Shown: one piece after another, positions 7,841 to 16,740 of the stretch
Layout of the letters: each line of letters starts with the position of its first letter
Position numbering within the stretch: position 1 is the first letter of the stretch
NCBI GenBank assembly: GCA_041650315.1
Contig: JBAZLJ010000002.1
Location: 310,001-374,000 of the forward strand
Direction of reading: 5' to 3'
Source: JAGVYF01 sp041650315
Lineage (GTDB): Archaea > Nanobdellota > Nanobdellia > Woesearchaeales > JAGVYF01
DNA length: 64,000 nt
The notes under the pieces: model-generated
What the model was told of the DNA's origin: nothing
What the model saw: the letters and a program-made list of their open reading frames with translations, nothing else
Database searches by the model: none
Translations under genes and position numbers: made by a program

Positions 7841-10075
7841 ATGCTAAAAGAGTTTGAACCAAGATTATACCAGCAGACCATACTGGCGACTGCGGTGAAT
7901 TATAATACGCTTGTCGTGCTTCCTACGGGAATGGGCAAGACAGGAATCGCGCTGATGCTGGCATCTCAACGTCTTAGCACGCATCCGGATTCTAAAGTAT
8001 TGATACTCGCGCCAACCAAACCGCTTGTCGAACAGATCAAATCGGTTTTCCAGAAAAGTCTTGATGTTCCATCTGATAAGATTGTGATGTTCACAGGCAA
8101 TGTCAGTTCTGAGAAACGTTCCGAATTGTGGAAAGATGCGCTTGTTATTGTTTCTACGCCACAGGGGCTTGAGAATGATATCATCAACAAGAAGATTGAC
8201 CTAAAACAAGTATCGCTGCTTGTGCTTGATGAAGCGCACCGCGCAACTGGTGACTATTCATATGTATGGCTCACCAAACAATATACTGACAAAGCTAGTT
8301 TCCCGCGCGTTCTTGCGCTGACTGCTTCTCCTGGTTCTGATATAGAAAAGATAACTGAAGTCTGCACTAACCTGCACATTGAAGAAGTTGAAGTGCGTAC
8401 TTCTGATGACCCTGATGTTAAACCATACATACAGGACGTGAAGATAAGATGGATGGAAGTCGAACTGCCTGAACAATTCCTTGACATAAAGAAATTTCTT
8501 GATGCTGCGCTCAAATCAAAACTCAGTGAAATCAAAACATATGGATATCTAAATCAAGCGCAAGTCAATCAGCCGACAAAGACTGATATATTAAAATTGC
8601 AAGGAGCACTTCACGGATATGCTGCGCAAGGAGATAAAAGCTATGAAGTGCTGAAATCTATGTCGCTGGCTGCCGAAGCCATGAAGATATATCACGCGCT
8701 TGAGCTTGTACAGAGCCAAGGAATAAACAGCTTGTATTCATATCTGACAGATCTTGAGAAGCAAGCGCTTACATCCACAACTAAAGCAGTGCAGAATCTT
8801 GTTCGCGATATCAATTTCAGGTCTGCGCTAATCAAGACGCGAGAGTTGGATGAGAAAGGCGTTACCCATCCTAAGCTCGAGTGCTTGAAGATATATATTG
8901 AAAAAGTCCTAAAAGAGAATCCTTCATCCAAATCAATCATATTCAGCCAATATCGAGACACTGTGTCCAAGATACATGAGTCTATCAAGGACATACCTGG
9001 AGTCAAACCGGAAATATTCGTAGGACAAGCGAAAAAGAAAGATATAGGAATGTCGCAGAAACAGCAGATAGAATTGCTAGACAAATTTAGGAACGGCGAC
9101 TTCAATGTACTTGTTTCCAGTTCAGTCGGTGAAGAGGGTCTAGATATACCTGCAGTAGATAATGTCATATTCTATGAACCAGTGCCTAGCGCAATAAGGA
9201 CTATTCAACGTAAAGGAAGAACTGGGCGTCTAGACAAAGGCAATGTTGTAGTCCTTTGCGCTAAAGATACAATCGATCAGAGCTATAGATGGTCTGCGCA
9301 TTATAAAGAGAAACGTATGCATAATATCCTAAAGGATTTCAGCGGCAGATTCAAGATGAAGAAAGCGAGCGAAAGGAGATTGACAAGTTATACTGCCCCT
9401 CGCGCCCCGCCTGTGCAATGCGAGAATGGAACTAAATTAAAACTATTTGTTGATTTCCGTGAAAAAGGAAATCCTGTGATCAAAGAATTGATCGATATGA
9501 ATGTAGACGTAAATCTTGAGAAGCTGAATGTAGGCGATTATGTATTGTCTAATCGCGTAGGCATTGAATACAAGAAAGCAGAAGATTTCGTCAATTCAAT
9601 ATTAGATGGACGATTACTCGTGCAGGTCAAAGAATTGAAGAATGCATATGAACGACCATTGTTCATTGTTGAAGGCGACCAAGACATATTCTCTATACGT
9701 AATATACACCCTAACGCTATTCGCGGGATGCTGACGACTATCGCAATCAGCTACGGCATACCTATATTGATGACTAAGAATTTCAGGGATACTGCGGCGT
9801 TGTTGCAGACTATAGCTAAACGAGAGCAGGATGAATGCGCTTCTACTTTTTCTCCTCATGGGAGCAATAAACCTAAGACTTTGAAGGAGCAACAGGAGTA
9901 TATAGTGTCTGCATTGCCGGGCGTAGGCGGCGGTCTTGGAGTTCAGCTACTTCAACAGTTTAAAACTCTCAAAAAAGTGTTTAACGCAAGTGAAGACGAA
10001 CTTCAAAAGATTGACAAGATCGGCGAGAAGAAAGCAAAGGATATCAAGACAATAGTTGAAACGGAGTATATATAA
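7841..10075 (+). CDS. hef: Hef-type SF2 helicase/XPF-family nuclease
   Basis: This 744-residue protein has an N-terminal superfamily-2 helicase with Walker A LPTGMGKT (27-34), DEAH (about 129-132) and motif VI QRKGRTGR (about 457-464). It is followed by an XPF/ERCC4 nuclease (VDFREKG near 537, GDYVL, then EYKKAED near 575-582) and a C-terminal helix-hairpin-helix pair (ALPGVGGGLG, IDKIGEKKA, about 690-744). Hef processes stalled forks and branched DNA and is the archaeal relative of FANCM/XPF. The nuclease signature ERKxxxD reads EYKxxxD here: Glu, Lys and Asp are kept and Arg is replaced by Tyr. ATG 7841 is leaderless after the TATA box at about 7812. Confidence 0.95.
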   Translation: MLKEFEPRLYQQTILATAVNYNTLVVLPTGMGKTGIALMLASQRLSTHPDSKVLILAPTKPLVEQIKSVFQKSLDVPSDKIVMFTGNVSSEKRSELWKDALVIVSTPQGLENDIINKKIDLKQVSLLVLDEAHRATGDYSYVWLTKQYTDKASFPRVLALTASPGSDIEKITEVCTNLHIEEVEVRTSDDPDVKPYIQDVKIRWMEVELPEQFLDIKKFLDAALKSKLSEIKTYGYLNQAQVNQPTKTDILKLQGALHGYAAQGDKSYEVLKSMSLAAEAMKIYHALELVQSQGINSLYSYLTDLEKQALTSTTKAVQNLVRDINFRSALIKTRELDEKGVTHPKLECLKIYIEKVLKENPSSKSIIFSQYRDTVSKIHESIKDIPGVKPEIFVGQAKKKDIGMSQKQQIELLDKFRNGDFNVLVSSSVGEEGLDIPAVDNVIFYEPVPSAIRTIQRKGRTGRLDKGNVVVLCAKDTIDQSYRWSAHYKEKRMHNILKDFSGRFKMKKASERRLTSYTAPRAPPVQCENGTKLKLFVDFREKGNPVIKELIDMNVDVNLEKLNVGDYVLSNRVGIEYKKAEDFVNSILDGRLLVQVKELKNAYERPLFIVEGDQDIFSIRNIHPNAIRGMLTTIAISYGIPILMTKNFRDTAALLQTIAKREQDECASTFSPHGSNKPKTLKEQQEYIVSALPGVGGGLGVQLLQQFKTLKKVFNASEDELQKIDKIGEKKAKDIKTIVETEYI

Positions 10076-10106
10076 GTATATAAAATTCATTTGATTTATA
10101 TTAAAT

Positions 10107-11549
10107 ATGGTAAATCTTAGCCAGGCGCTATTGCATTATAAACGTCCGGAGATACAGAGAGAGATTGCTCTGCATGCGCGCGAGAAAGAAGTATGCGGCA
10201 GTTTCAATAATGAAGGATTCTCTAAACGTCCGGATATTGTAGAATATCCCAAAGATGTACTAGAGATGGTTATGCGGGGGATAACATCATTCCATTGTTC
10301 AGAAGAGCTATGGAATGAACCTATGCAGCTCATGCCTTCACTACCTAAGAATCGGCTTGACGAACTGCGTAAAGGCTGGGACTTAATATTAGATATAGAC
10401 TGCAAAGAGCTTGAGTTCTCTAAAATTGCGGCGCACTATCTTATAGAGGCGTTAAAGTATCATGGAATCAAATCAGTCTACTGCAAATTCTCAGGCAATC
10501 ATGGATTCCATATAGGCGTGCCGTTTGAAGCGCTGCCGGAAAAAGTCCTTGAACTCGAGGTCAAGAATCTGTTCCCTGAAGCGCCTAGACGTATAGCGGC
10601 ATACTTGAAATCAATGATAGATCCGCATTTGCGTAAAGCGTTGATGGAGAAATACACAAATGAACAGATTGGCGAGATGATTAAAAAACCGGTGAGCGAT
10701 TTCGTAATCGATGGGTTACTGCAGCCATTCGAGTTCCTAGAGATTGATACTGTACTAATTTCCAGCAGGCACATGTACAGAATGCCTTACTCATTCAATG
10801 AGAAGTCTGGATGGGTGTCTATACCTATAAGACCTGAAGATGTGCTCACATTCAATAAAGAATCGGCAAAACCCGAGAAAGTTATTGTTTCAGGGATAAA
10901 ATTCCTAGAACGCGACATTACGCCTAACCAAGCCAACCGCCTCTTCGTACAGGCCTATGATTTCAATCCTGAGATAAAAGAAGCTGAAGAAGAAAAAAGA
11001 ATTGAACGGAAGTTCGAGGATCTGCAGCAGGCTGTACCTGAGCAATATTTCCCGCCGTGCATACAAAAGATATTCGGCGGACTGGAGGACGGCAAAAAGC
11101 GCGCAATATTCGTGCTTATCAATTTCCTATCGAATGTCGGATGGAGCAAAGACCAGATTGAGCAGAGATTATATGATTGGAACAAAGTCAATCCTGAACC
11201 TCTGCGTGAAGTGTATATCAAAGGACAGCTCGCATCTCTCCGATATAAAAAAAATAAAGTGCTGCCACCTAATTGTATCAGCAATGCATATTATAAGGAT
11301 CTGGGATTGTGCAATCCTGATAATCTCTGTGCTCGTGTGAAAAACCCTGTGAACTATTCTAGAAGAAAAATACTGGCGCAGAAGAAGGCTGAAGAGAAAC
11401 CTAAAGCAGAACGCTCAAAACTTTCAGAAGAGCAGAAGGCTATGAGGCGCGCATATCGTGAAAAAATCAAGCAAGAAAAATCTCCGAGTACAGGCACGGC
11501 AATAGCTGATAAACCTCCAGAGGAGACTCCGAAGGAGCTTCTAGAATAG
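10107..11549 (+). CDS. Single-chain DNA primase: PriS catalytic domain fused to PriL Fe-S domain
   Basis: This is a 480-residue protein. Residues about 1-280 are archaeal/eukaryotic primase small subunit: LILDIDC (metal Asp pair near 94-97), SGNHGFHIG (near 128) and EIDTVLISSRHMYRMPYS (third Asp near 213). Residues about 315-420 match the primase large-subunit C-terminal domain, with four cysteines at 318, 390, 402 and 408 placed to hold an Fe-S cluster. The PriL N-terminal domain is missing. The rest is a Lys/Glu-rich tail. So one polypeptide combines primer synthesis and the large-subunit cofactor domain, as known for some DPANN archaea. TATATAAAA lies 25-30 bp before ATG 10107. Confidence 0.92.
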   Translation: MVNLSQALLHYKRPEIQREIALHAREKEVCGSFNNEGFSKRPDIVEYPKDVLEMVMRGITSFHCSEELWNEPMQLMPSLPKNRLDELRKGWDLILDIDCKELEFSKIAAHYLIEALKYHGIKSVYCKFSGNHGFHIGVPFEALPEKVLELEVKNLFPEAPRRIAAYLKSMIDPHLRKALMEKYTNEQIGEMIKKPVSDFVIDGLLQPFEFLEIDTVLISSRHMYRMPYSFNEKSGWVSIPIRPEDVLTFNKESAKPEKVIVSGIKFLERDITPNQANRLFVQAYDFNPEIKEAEEEKRIERKFEDLQQAVPEQYFPPCIQKIFGGLEDGKKRAIFVLINFLSNVGWSKDQIEQRLYDWNKVNPEPLREVYIKGQLASLRYKKNKVLPPNCISNAYYKDLGLCNPDNLCARVKNPVNYSRRKILAQKKAEEKPKAERSKLSEEQKAMRRAYREKIKQEKSPSTGTAIADKPPEETPKELLE

Positions 11550-11560
11550 ATAGCTTTAAA
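11549..11560 (+). promoter_or_regulatory. Promoter of the L3 ribosomal operon
   Basis: GATAGCTTTAAATA gives a TATA box about 155 bp before the L3 start, so transcription would begin near 11580 and leave a leader of about 130 nt. The string GATAGCTTT is shared with the secY and eL34 promoters in this window. Confidence 0.6.
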
Positions 11561-11589
11561 TACCCCTATCGAAACCTAAATCTAAATCC

Positions 11590-11685
11590 TCAGAATCTAA
11601 GGATTCTGAATAAAGTTCAAAGGCCTGATAAGATATCCTTTTTCAGTACCGAAAGTCATACATACTTTCTTCTAGAAAAAGGGAT
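11590..11685 (+). promoter_or_regulatory. Structured 5' leader of the L3 ribosomal operon
   Basis: Two folded units precede the L3 gene. An 8-bp hairpin TCAGAATC/GATTCTGA spans 11590-11609. A longer stem pairs 11635-11644 (ATCCTTTTTC) with 11675-11685 (one bulged G), and it is capped by an inner GAAAGT/ACTTTC helix (11651-11656 with 11664-11669, 7-nt loop). Leaders of this kind in ribosomal operons are often binding sites for a ribosomal protein encoded downstream; here that is inference. Confidence 0.5.
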
Positions 11686-11711
11686 TCGAAAGGTCGTTTT
11701 GATCATAGAAA

Positions 11712-12689
11712 ATGGGTACAAGAAGAAATCCAAGACACGGAACTATGCAGTTCTGGCCAAGAAAAAGGTCAGACAAGCCTTATGCTAGTGTTAATTCCTG
11801 GGCTGTCGCTAAAGATGTGACTCCTTTGGCATTCGCCGGTTACAAGGTAGGAATGACCCACATTATGCTCGACGACAAAAGGCCAAACTCAATGACCAAA
11901 GGCGAAAAAATCTCATGGCCAGTAACAATCCTGGAATGCCCGCCATTGACCGTTCACTCAGCTCGTTTCTACAAAAACACCCCTTACGGAAGGAAAGTCA
12001 TAACTGAAGTTCTTAACTCAAAACCTAAAAAACACGTCGCTAGAAAAGTAGTAATACCTAAATCAGTCAAGCAGAATTTCGATAACTTGCCTAATTTCGA
12101 CGATGTTACAATGCTGGTTCATACTAATCCAGACTTGACCGGAATCGGCAAGAAGAAACCAGACATATTCGAAGTCGCTATCGGCGGCACAAAAGACGAG
12201 AAACTGAATTATCTGAAACAGAATCTCGGCAAAGATTTCGCAATCCAAGATGTATTCAAAGAAGGCGCATTGATCGATGTCCACGCAATCTCAAAAGGAC
12301 ACGGCTATTGCGGCGTTGTAAAGAAATACGGCGTAGCTATCAGGAGCCACAAATCAGAGAAGACCAAAAGGGGATGCATCCAAGGTCCTCAAGGTTATGA
12401 TAAAGTACTTACAACAGTCCCTAAATCCGGAAAGATTGGATACCATATGAGGACAAATTACAATCAAGTCATATTGAAAATAGATTCTGACGCGACCAAA
12501 GTCAATCCAGTAGACGGATTCGGACATTACGGAATCGTCAAGAACCAATATATACTAGTCAAAGGTTCTGTAATCGGAGTCAAAAAAAGATTGGCTATCC
12601 TATGCAGAGCTATCAGACCAAATCAAAAGAAAACCATCGGTGCATCTACTGTGTCATGGATAAGCACACAATCAAAACAAGGACGATAG
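11712..12689 (+). CDS. rpl3: Ribosomal protein uL3
   Basis: 325 residues, the usual archaeal/eukaryotic uL3 length. It starts MGTRRNPRHGTMQFWPRKR, the conserved N-terminal extension that reaches the peptidyl-transferase centre, and contains KGHGYCGVVKKYG near residues 195-210. It binds 23S rRNA early in large-subunit assembly. It is the first gene of the long ribosomal operon and the gene directly behind the structured leader. uL4 follows after 17 bp. Confidence 0.97.
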   Translation: MGTRRNPRHGTMQFWPRKRSDKPYASVNSWAVAKDVTPLAFAGYKVGMTHIMLDDKRPNSMTKGEKISWPVTILECPPLTVHSARFYKNTPYGRKVITEVLNSKPKKHVARKVVIPKSVKQNFDNLPNFDDVTMLVHTNPDLTGIGKKKPDIFEVAIGGTKDEKLNYLKQNLGKDFAIQDVFKEGALIDVHAISKGHGYCGVVKKYGVAIRSHKSEKTKRGCIQGPQGYDKVLTTVPKSGKIGYHMRTNYNQVILKIDSDATKVNPVDGFGHYGIVKNQYILVKGSVIGVKKRLAILCRAIRPNQKKTIGASTVSWISTQSKQGR

Positions 12690-12706
12690 AACGATAATAC
12701 CACAAA

Positions 12707-13510
12707 ATGAAAATCTACGATATCACTGGAAAAGAAGTCGGCAAAATCAATATGCCTCATCAGTTCAATGAAGAGATCAGGTCAGACCTGATTCATAGAG
12801 CTGTTGTTACCATTGAAGCGAATAAAAGACAGCCGTACGGCGCATTCGCTGAAGCTGGTAAAAGGAATACCGTAAGAATCTCCAAAAGAAGGAGAAATTT
12901 CAGAACTTCCTACGGAATCGGTATGGCACGTACTCCTCAGAAAGTGATGAGCGTAAGAGGTACAAGATTCAATTGGGTCGGCGCATTCGCACCTAACGCA
13001 GTCGGCGGAAGAGGCGCGCATCCACCAAAATCCGAGAAGATCTGGACTCAGAACATAAACAAGAAAGAGAACAGGAAAGCTATAAGAAGCGCAATCAGCG
13101 CAACAATCATGCCTGACCTTGTAAAACAAAGAGGTCATATAATCCCAGAAATATATCCATTCATACTTGACGATAAAGCATTATCACTGGAAAAAACATC
13201 TGAAGTCGTGCAGATGCTGGACAAGCTCGGTTTCGAAAATGAACTGAAAAGGAGCGAAGACAGGAAAGTAAGAGCCGGCAAAGGCAAATCCAGGGGTAGA
13301 AGATACTCACGCGCAAAATCATTATTGATAGTCGTGGCTGATAAACGCTGCGCATTGGCGAAATCCGCAAAGAACATACCAGGCGTCGACGTGATAAACG
13401 CGAAGAACCTGAACGCTTCATTGCTTGCGCCAGGCGGAGTGATGGGAAGAGCCACAATATACACAAAAGACGCTGTCGAAAAGATAGCTAAGGAAAAATT
13501 ATTCGAATAG
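12707..13510 (+). CDS. rpl4: Ribosomal protein uL4
   Basis: 267-residue archaeal uL4. It has the basic extended loop (SKRRRNFRTSYGIGMARTPQ and RGTRFNWVGAFAPNAVGGRGAHPP, about residues 60-110) that lines the peptide exit tunnel. In bacteria uL4 represses its own operon through the leader RNA, so it is one candidate ligand for the folded leader at 11590-11685; that link is untested inference. It lies 17 bp after uL3 and 7 bp before uL23. Confidence 0.97.
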   Translation: MKIYDITGKEVGKINMPHQFNEEIRSDLIHRAVVTIEANKRQPYGAFAEAGKRNTVRISKRRRNFRTSYGIGMARTPQKVMSVRGTRFNWVGAFAPNAVGGRGAHPPKSEKIWTQNINKKENRKAIRSAISATIMPDLVKQRGHIIPEIYPFILDDKALSLEKTSEVVQMLDKLGFENELKRSEDRKVRAGKGKSRGRRYSRAKSLLIVVADKRCALAKSAKNIPGVDVINAKNLNASLLAPGGVMGRATIYTKDAVEKIAKEKLFE

Positions 13511-13517
13511 ATGCAAA

Positions 13518-13778
13518 ATGGATCCACACACAATAGTCAAATACCCAGTATCGACGGAAAAAAGTATCAGATTGATGGAATCTGAAAATAAATTAGTGTT
13601 CAGGGTAGAGATCAAAGCATCCAAAGAAGAGATTAAAAAAGCAATTGAAGAATTATTCAATGCAAAAGTCATCAAAATCAACACAATGATCACCACAAAA
13701 GGCGAAAAAAGGGCATATGTGAAGTTCAGCCCGGAAACGCCAGCGATAGACATAGCGACACAGCTAGGTCTGATGTAA
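13518..13778 (+). CDS. rpl23: Ribosomal protein uL23
   Basis: 86 residues, full archaeal length. It shows the family pattern PVSTEKSIRLMESENKLVFRV at the N-terminus and VIKINTMITTKGEKRAYVKF in the second half. uL23 sits at the tunnel exit and is a docking site for SRP and the translocon. The start ATG is 7 bp after the uL4 stop. Confidence 0.96.
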   Translation: MDPHTIVKYPVSTEKSIRLMESENKLVFRVEIKASKEEIKKAIEELFNAKVIKINTMITTKGEKRAYVKFSPETPAIDIATQLGLM

Positions 13779-13788
13779 GGTATAGAAA

Positions 13789-14517
13789 ATGGGTAAAAAC
13801 ATAATTCAACAGGCGAGAGGAAAGGGCAGCACCACTTATAGAGCTCCTAGCTTCAAATACAAAGGCAAATCAAGGCATTTGCCTATGTCAACTACACCTC
13901 TTACCGGCAAAGTTGTAGAAATTATACACTGTAGAGGCCATTCAGCGCCATTGCTTAAAGTGCAATTCAACGGATTCGAATACGGCTTAATGGTCGCTCC
14001 TGAAGGAATCAGGATAGGCGACAACATCACTTATGGAACACAAGAGATCAAAACAGGAAACTGCATGAAACTCATAGATATGCCAGAAGGCACTATCGTA
14101 TATAATATAGAAGTACAGCCAGGCGACGGCGGAAAAATGGTAAGAGCCGGCGGAGCATTCGCTAAAGTAATCGCTAAATACAACAACAGAGTCATTGTAC
14201 AACTCCCTTCAAAGAAACAAAGGGAATTCATGCCAGAGTGCAGGGCAAGCATAGGCATATTGGCAGGCGGCGGAAGACTTGAGAAACCTCTATTGAAAGC
14301 AGGAGCTGCGTTCCATAGAATGAAAGCAAGGAACAAGCTATGGCCAATAATCGGAGGCAAATCTGCAAACGCAGTCGACCACCCATACGGAGGCGGAAGT
14401 TCGGCAAGAAAAGGTAAACCAACTATCGCGCCTAGATTCGCACCGCCTGGTAGAAAAGTCGGTATGATAAGACCTAGGAAATCCGGCAGAGCTAAATCTG
14501 TCAGGATTGCTGCATAG
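13789..14517 (+). CDS. rpl2: Ribosomal protein uL2
   Basis: 242 residues. N-terminal QQARGKGSTTYRAPSF and the C-terminal GGKSANAVDHPYGGGS block, with the conserved His of the peptidyl-transferase region, identify uL2. It bridges subunits and is needed for peptidyl-transferase activity. It is placed 10 bp after uL23 and 11 bp before uS19, in the canonical order. Confidence 0.97.
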   Translation: MGKNIIQQARGKGSTTYRAPSFKYKGKSRHLPMSTTPLTGKVVEIIHCRGHSAPLLKVQFNGFEYGLMVAPEGIRIGDNITYGTQEIKTGNCMKLIDMPEGTIVYNIEVQPGDGGKMVRAGGAFAKVIAKYNNRVIVQLPSKKQREFMPECRASIGILAGGGRLEKPLLKAGAAFHRMKARNKLWPIIGGKSANAVDHPYGGGSSARKGKPTIAPRFAPPGRKVGMIRPRKSGRAKSVRIAA

Positions 14518-14528
14518 AGGAAATAAAA

Positions 14529-14912
14529 ATGGTCAAAAAAGAATTCAAATACTACGGAAAAAGCGAAGCTGAAGTAATGAAGATGAGCATAAAAGAATTC
14601 GCAGACATCTCACCTTCAAGAGTAAGAAGAGTATTGAACAGAGGCTTCACAGAATACCAGAAAGCTCTGCTTGAAAAAGTAAGAGGCGGTAAAAGGACCA
14701 TAAGAACACATTGCAGAGATATGATCATAATTCCAGAATTGATTGGAAAGACAATCAATGTACACAGCGGAAAAGAGTTCGTGCCGGTAATCATCCTGCC
14801 TGAAATGATCGGGCATTACTTAGGCGAGTTTGTGATGACCAGAAGGAAAGTCGCACACAACGCACCAGGTATCGGAGCAACCAGATCCAGCGCGAGCGCT
14901 TCAGTAAGATAA
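14529..14912 (+). CDS. rps19: Ribosomal protein uS19
   Basis: 127 residues. The archaeal/eukaryotic form has an N-terminal extension, followed by the core TIRTHCRDMIIIPELIGKTI-like region and HYLGEFVMTRRKVAHNAPGIG. It binds the head of the small subunit with uS13. Normal length; standard position between uL2 and uL22. Confidence 0.97.
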   Translation: MVKKEFKYYGKSEAEVMKMSIKEFADISPSRVRRVLNRGFTEYQKALLEKVRGGKRTIRTHCRDMIIIPELIGKTINVHSGKEFVPVIILPEMIGHYLGEFVMTRRKVAHNAPGIGATRSSASASVR

Positions 14913-14922
14913 AGGGCATAAA

Positions 14923-15426
14923 ATGGCAGACTACAATTATTCAACGCAGATCAACGGAGAAAAGACTGCACGCGCAGTCGGAAGAGATTTAGGAATCTCT
15001 ACCAAGTTCAGCATAGAGATCTGCAGATTGATAAGATACAAGAACCTGAAAAAAGCTAAAGCTTTGCTTGAATTGACCCTTGACATGAAAAGAGCTATCC
15101 CATTCAAAAGAGCGGTATTCGATCTCGGCCACAAGCCAGGAATGGCAGCTGGCAGATTCCCACTTAAAGCATGCGAAGGCATACTTGAGATATTGAATTC
15201 AGTGGAAAAGAATGCAGCTTTCAAGAATCTTGATGTGAACAACCTCAAGATTGTGCATATCAACGCGCAGAAAGCAAGCAGACCTTACCATCCAGGAAGA
15301 CAATCCGGAACAAAACATAAGAGATCACATATTGAAATCGTAGTCGCTGAACAGAAAGCGCCAAAAGCTGCTGAAAAAAAGACAGCGCAATCAAAATCAA
15401 AAAAAGCACCAGAGGCTAAACAATGA
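14923..15426 (+). CDS. rpl22: Ribosomal protein uL22
   Basis: 167 residues. It contains the archaeal uL22 signatures ARAVGRDLGISTKFSIEICR and the tunnel-loop region ending RPYHPGRQSGTKHKRSHIEIVV. A Lys/Ala-rich C-terminal tail of about 25 residues is added after the conserved end. The stop overlaps the uS3 start by 4 bp (ATGA), so the two are translationally coupled. Confidence 0.96.
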   Translation: MADYNYSTQINGEKTARAVGRDLGISTKFSIEICRLIRYKNLKKAKALLELTLDMKRAIPFKRAVFDLGHKPGMAAGRFPLKACEGILEILNSVEKNAAFKNLDVNNLKIVHINAQKASRPYHPGRQSGTKHKRSHIEIVVAEQKAPKAAEKKTAQSKSKKAPEAKQ

Positions 15427-16184
15427 TCGAAAGAAAATTCGTAGATGAGCATAAAAAAGAATTCCTCGTGGAAGAGTTCATCAGGGAGAACCTCAAAGGA
15501 GTAGGTCATTCCAAGACACAGGTTAGAAAAACACCTCTGGGCGAAAAAATCATAATCTTCTCCTCAAGGCCAGGATTAGTTGTCGGTCGCGCAGGAGCGA
15601 ATATCAAAAAATTGACAAAATTATTGAAGACAAGATTCAACTTCGAGAATCCTCAAATCGAGATCGCTGAAGTTGAAAATGTCAATCTAGATCCTCAGAT
15701 TGTCGCTGAAAAGATTGCGAATTCGTTAGAAAAATTCGGCGTCAACAAATTCAAAGGCATAATGCACAAAGCAATGACCGATACAATCAATTCCGGCGCA
15801 AAGGGAGTTGAAATCCGTCTAGCAGGCAAATTGCCTAGCGCAAGAGCGAAAATCTGGAAAGTATATGCAGGTTACCTGAAAAGATGCGGAGATCCTGCAG
15901 TATCAGGCATAAAATTAGCAAAGATGCAAGCATTGCTGAAAACAGGCATAATCGGCATCCAAGTGCGTATAATGCCGCCAGATCTGAAACTTCCAGATAA
16001 AGTCGTTATTTATGACTCTATCCAAGAAGATCAAGTTCCTAAAATAGTCCCTAAAGAAGAAGTAAAACAAGAAAAAGCACCAAGAAAACCTAGGGCTAAA
16101 AAACAAAAAGAAACAGCTAAAGAAGCTGTGAAAGAACCTGAGAATGCACCAGCAGAGGCAAAAGATGAAATCAATAAAGAATAA
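15423..16184 (+). CDS. rps3: Ribosomal protein uS3
   Basis: 253 residues. The KH domain shows SRPGLVVGRAGANIKKLT (about residues 44-61), and the C-domain has GVEIRLAGKLPSARAKIWK. After the conserved end there is a tail of about 50 Lys/Glu/Ala residues, longer than in many archaea. It forms the mRNA entry channel. It overlaps uL22 upstream by 4 bp, and the uL29 start lies inside its 3' end. Confidence 0.96.
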   Translation: MIERKFVDEHKKEFLVEEFIRENLKGVGHSKTQVRKTPLGEKIIIFSSRPGLVVGRAGANIKKLTKLLKTRFNFENPQIEIAEVENVNLDPQIVAEKIANSLEKFGVNKFKGIMHKAMTDTINSGAKGVEIRLAGKLPSARAKIWKVYAGYLKRCGDPAVSGIKLAKMQALLKTGIIGIQVRIMPPDLKLPDKVVIYDSIQEDQVPKIVPKEEVKQEKAPRKPRAKKQKETAKEAVKEPENAPAEAKDEINKE

Positions 16185-16377
16185 GGAACTGAACAAGCTA
16201 TCCGCTGAAGAATTGCAGAGTAAACTCTCTGAAGTAAGAGTAGAATTGATGAAAGCTAACGCTCAAGTGGCAATGAAAACCACACCACAGAATCCAGGCA
16301 TGATAAAGACCAACAAAAAGATGGTTGCCAGGATCCATACGCTATTAACACAAAAATCAGGTAAAAAGGAGGAATAA
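16165..16377 (+). CDS. rpl29: Ribosomal protein uL29
   Basis: 70 residues, start MKSIKNKELNKLSAEELQ, the typical two-helix uL29. An upstream in-frame ATG at 16144 would add seven non-conserved residues, so 16165 is chosen. It overlaps the uS3 3' end by 20 bp and shares its last base with the SUI1 start (TAATG), showing tight packing. uL29 lies beside uL23 at the tunnel exit. Confidence 0.93.
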   Translation: MKSIKNKELNKLSAEELQSKLSEVRVELMKANAQVAMKTTPQNPGMIKTNKKMVARIHTLLTQKSGKKEE

Positions 16378-16685
16378 TGTCAGAAGTATGTTCACAATGC
16401 GGCTTACCGAAAGAGCTGTGTGTCTGCGAAACAATCGCTAAAGAAAGCCAATCGATAAAAGTTTACGCCTTGAAGAAGAAATTCGGAAAGGTATACACCG
16501 TAATCGAGGGCATAGACGAAAAAGACATCGATCTCCGCGAAGTGGCCAAGACGCTGAAAGCGAAACTCGCCTGCGGCGGAACAGCCAAGGAAGGCAAGAT
16601 TGAGCTTCAGGGCACACATCTGAACAAGGTCAGGGAAATCCTGGTCGGGCTCGGATTCGCAAAAGAAATGATAGAAATCAAATAA
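16377..16685 (+). CDS. Translation initiation factor aIF1 (SUI1)
   Basis: 102 residues of the SUI1/eIF1 family. The core includes KKKFGKVYTVIEGID, KLACGGTAKEGKIELQG and VREILVGLGF. A short cysteine knuckle CSQCGLPKELCVC comes first, as in other archaeal versions. The factor monitors start-codon choice on the small subunit. In most archaeal operons the RNase P protein gene rpp29 lies between this gene and uS17; here only 55 bp separate them and no rpp29 is present. Confidence 0.95.
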   Translation: MSEVCSQCGLPKELCVCETIAKESQSIKVYALKKKFGKVYTVIEGIDEKDIDLREVAKTLKAKLACGGTAKEGKIELQGTHLNKVREILVGLGFAKEMIEIK

Positions 16686-16740
16686 AGTTCATGGATGATC
16701 GCCGAAAGACGAGCATCTGATAATCAAATAAGGTGTTAAA

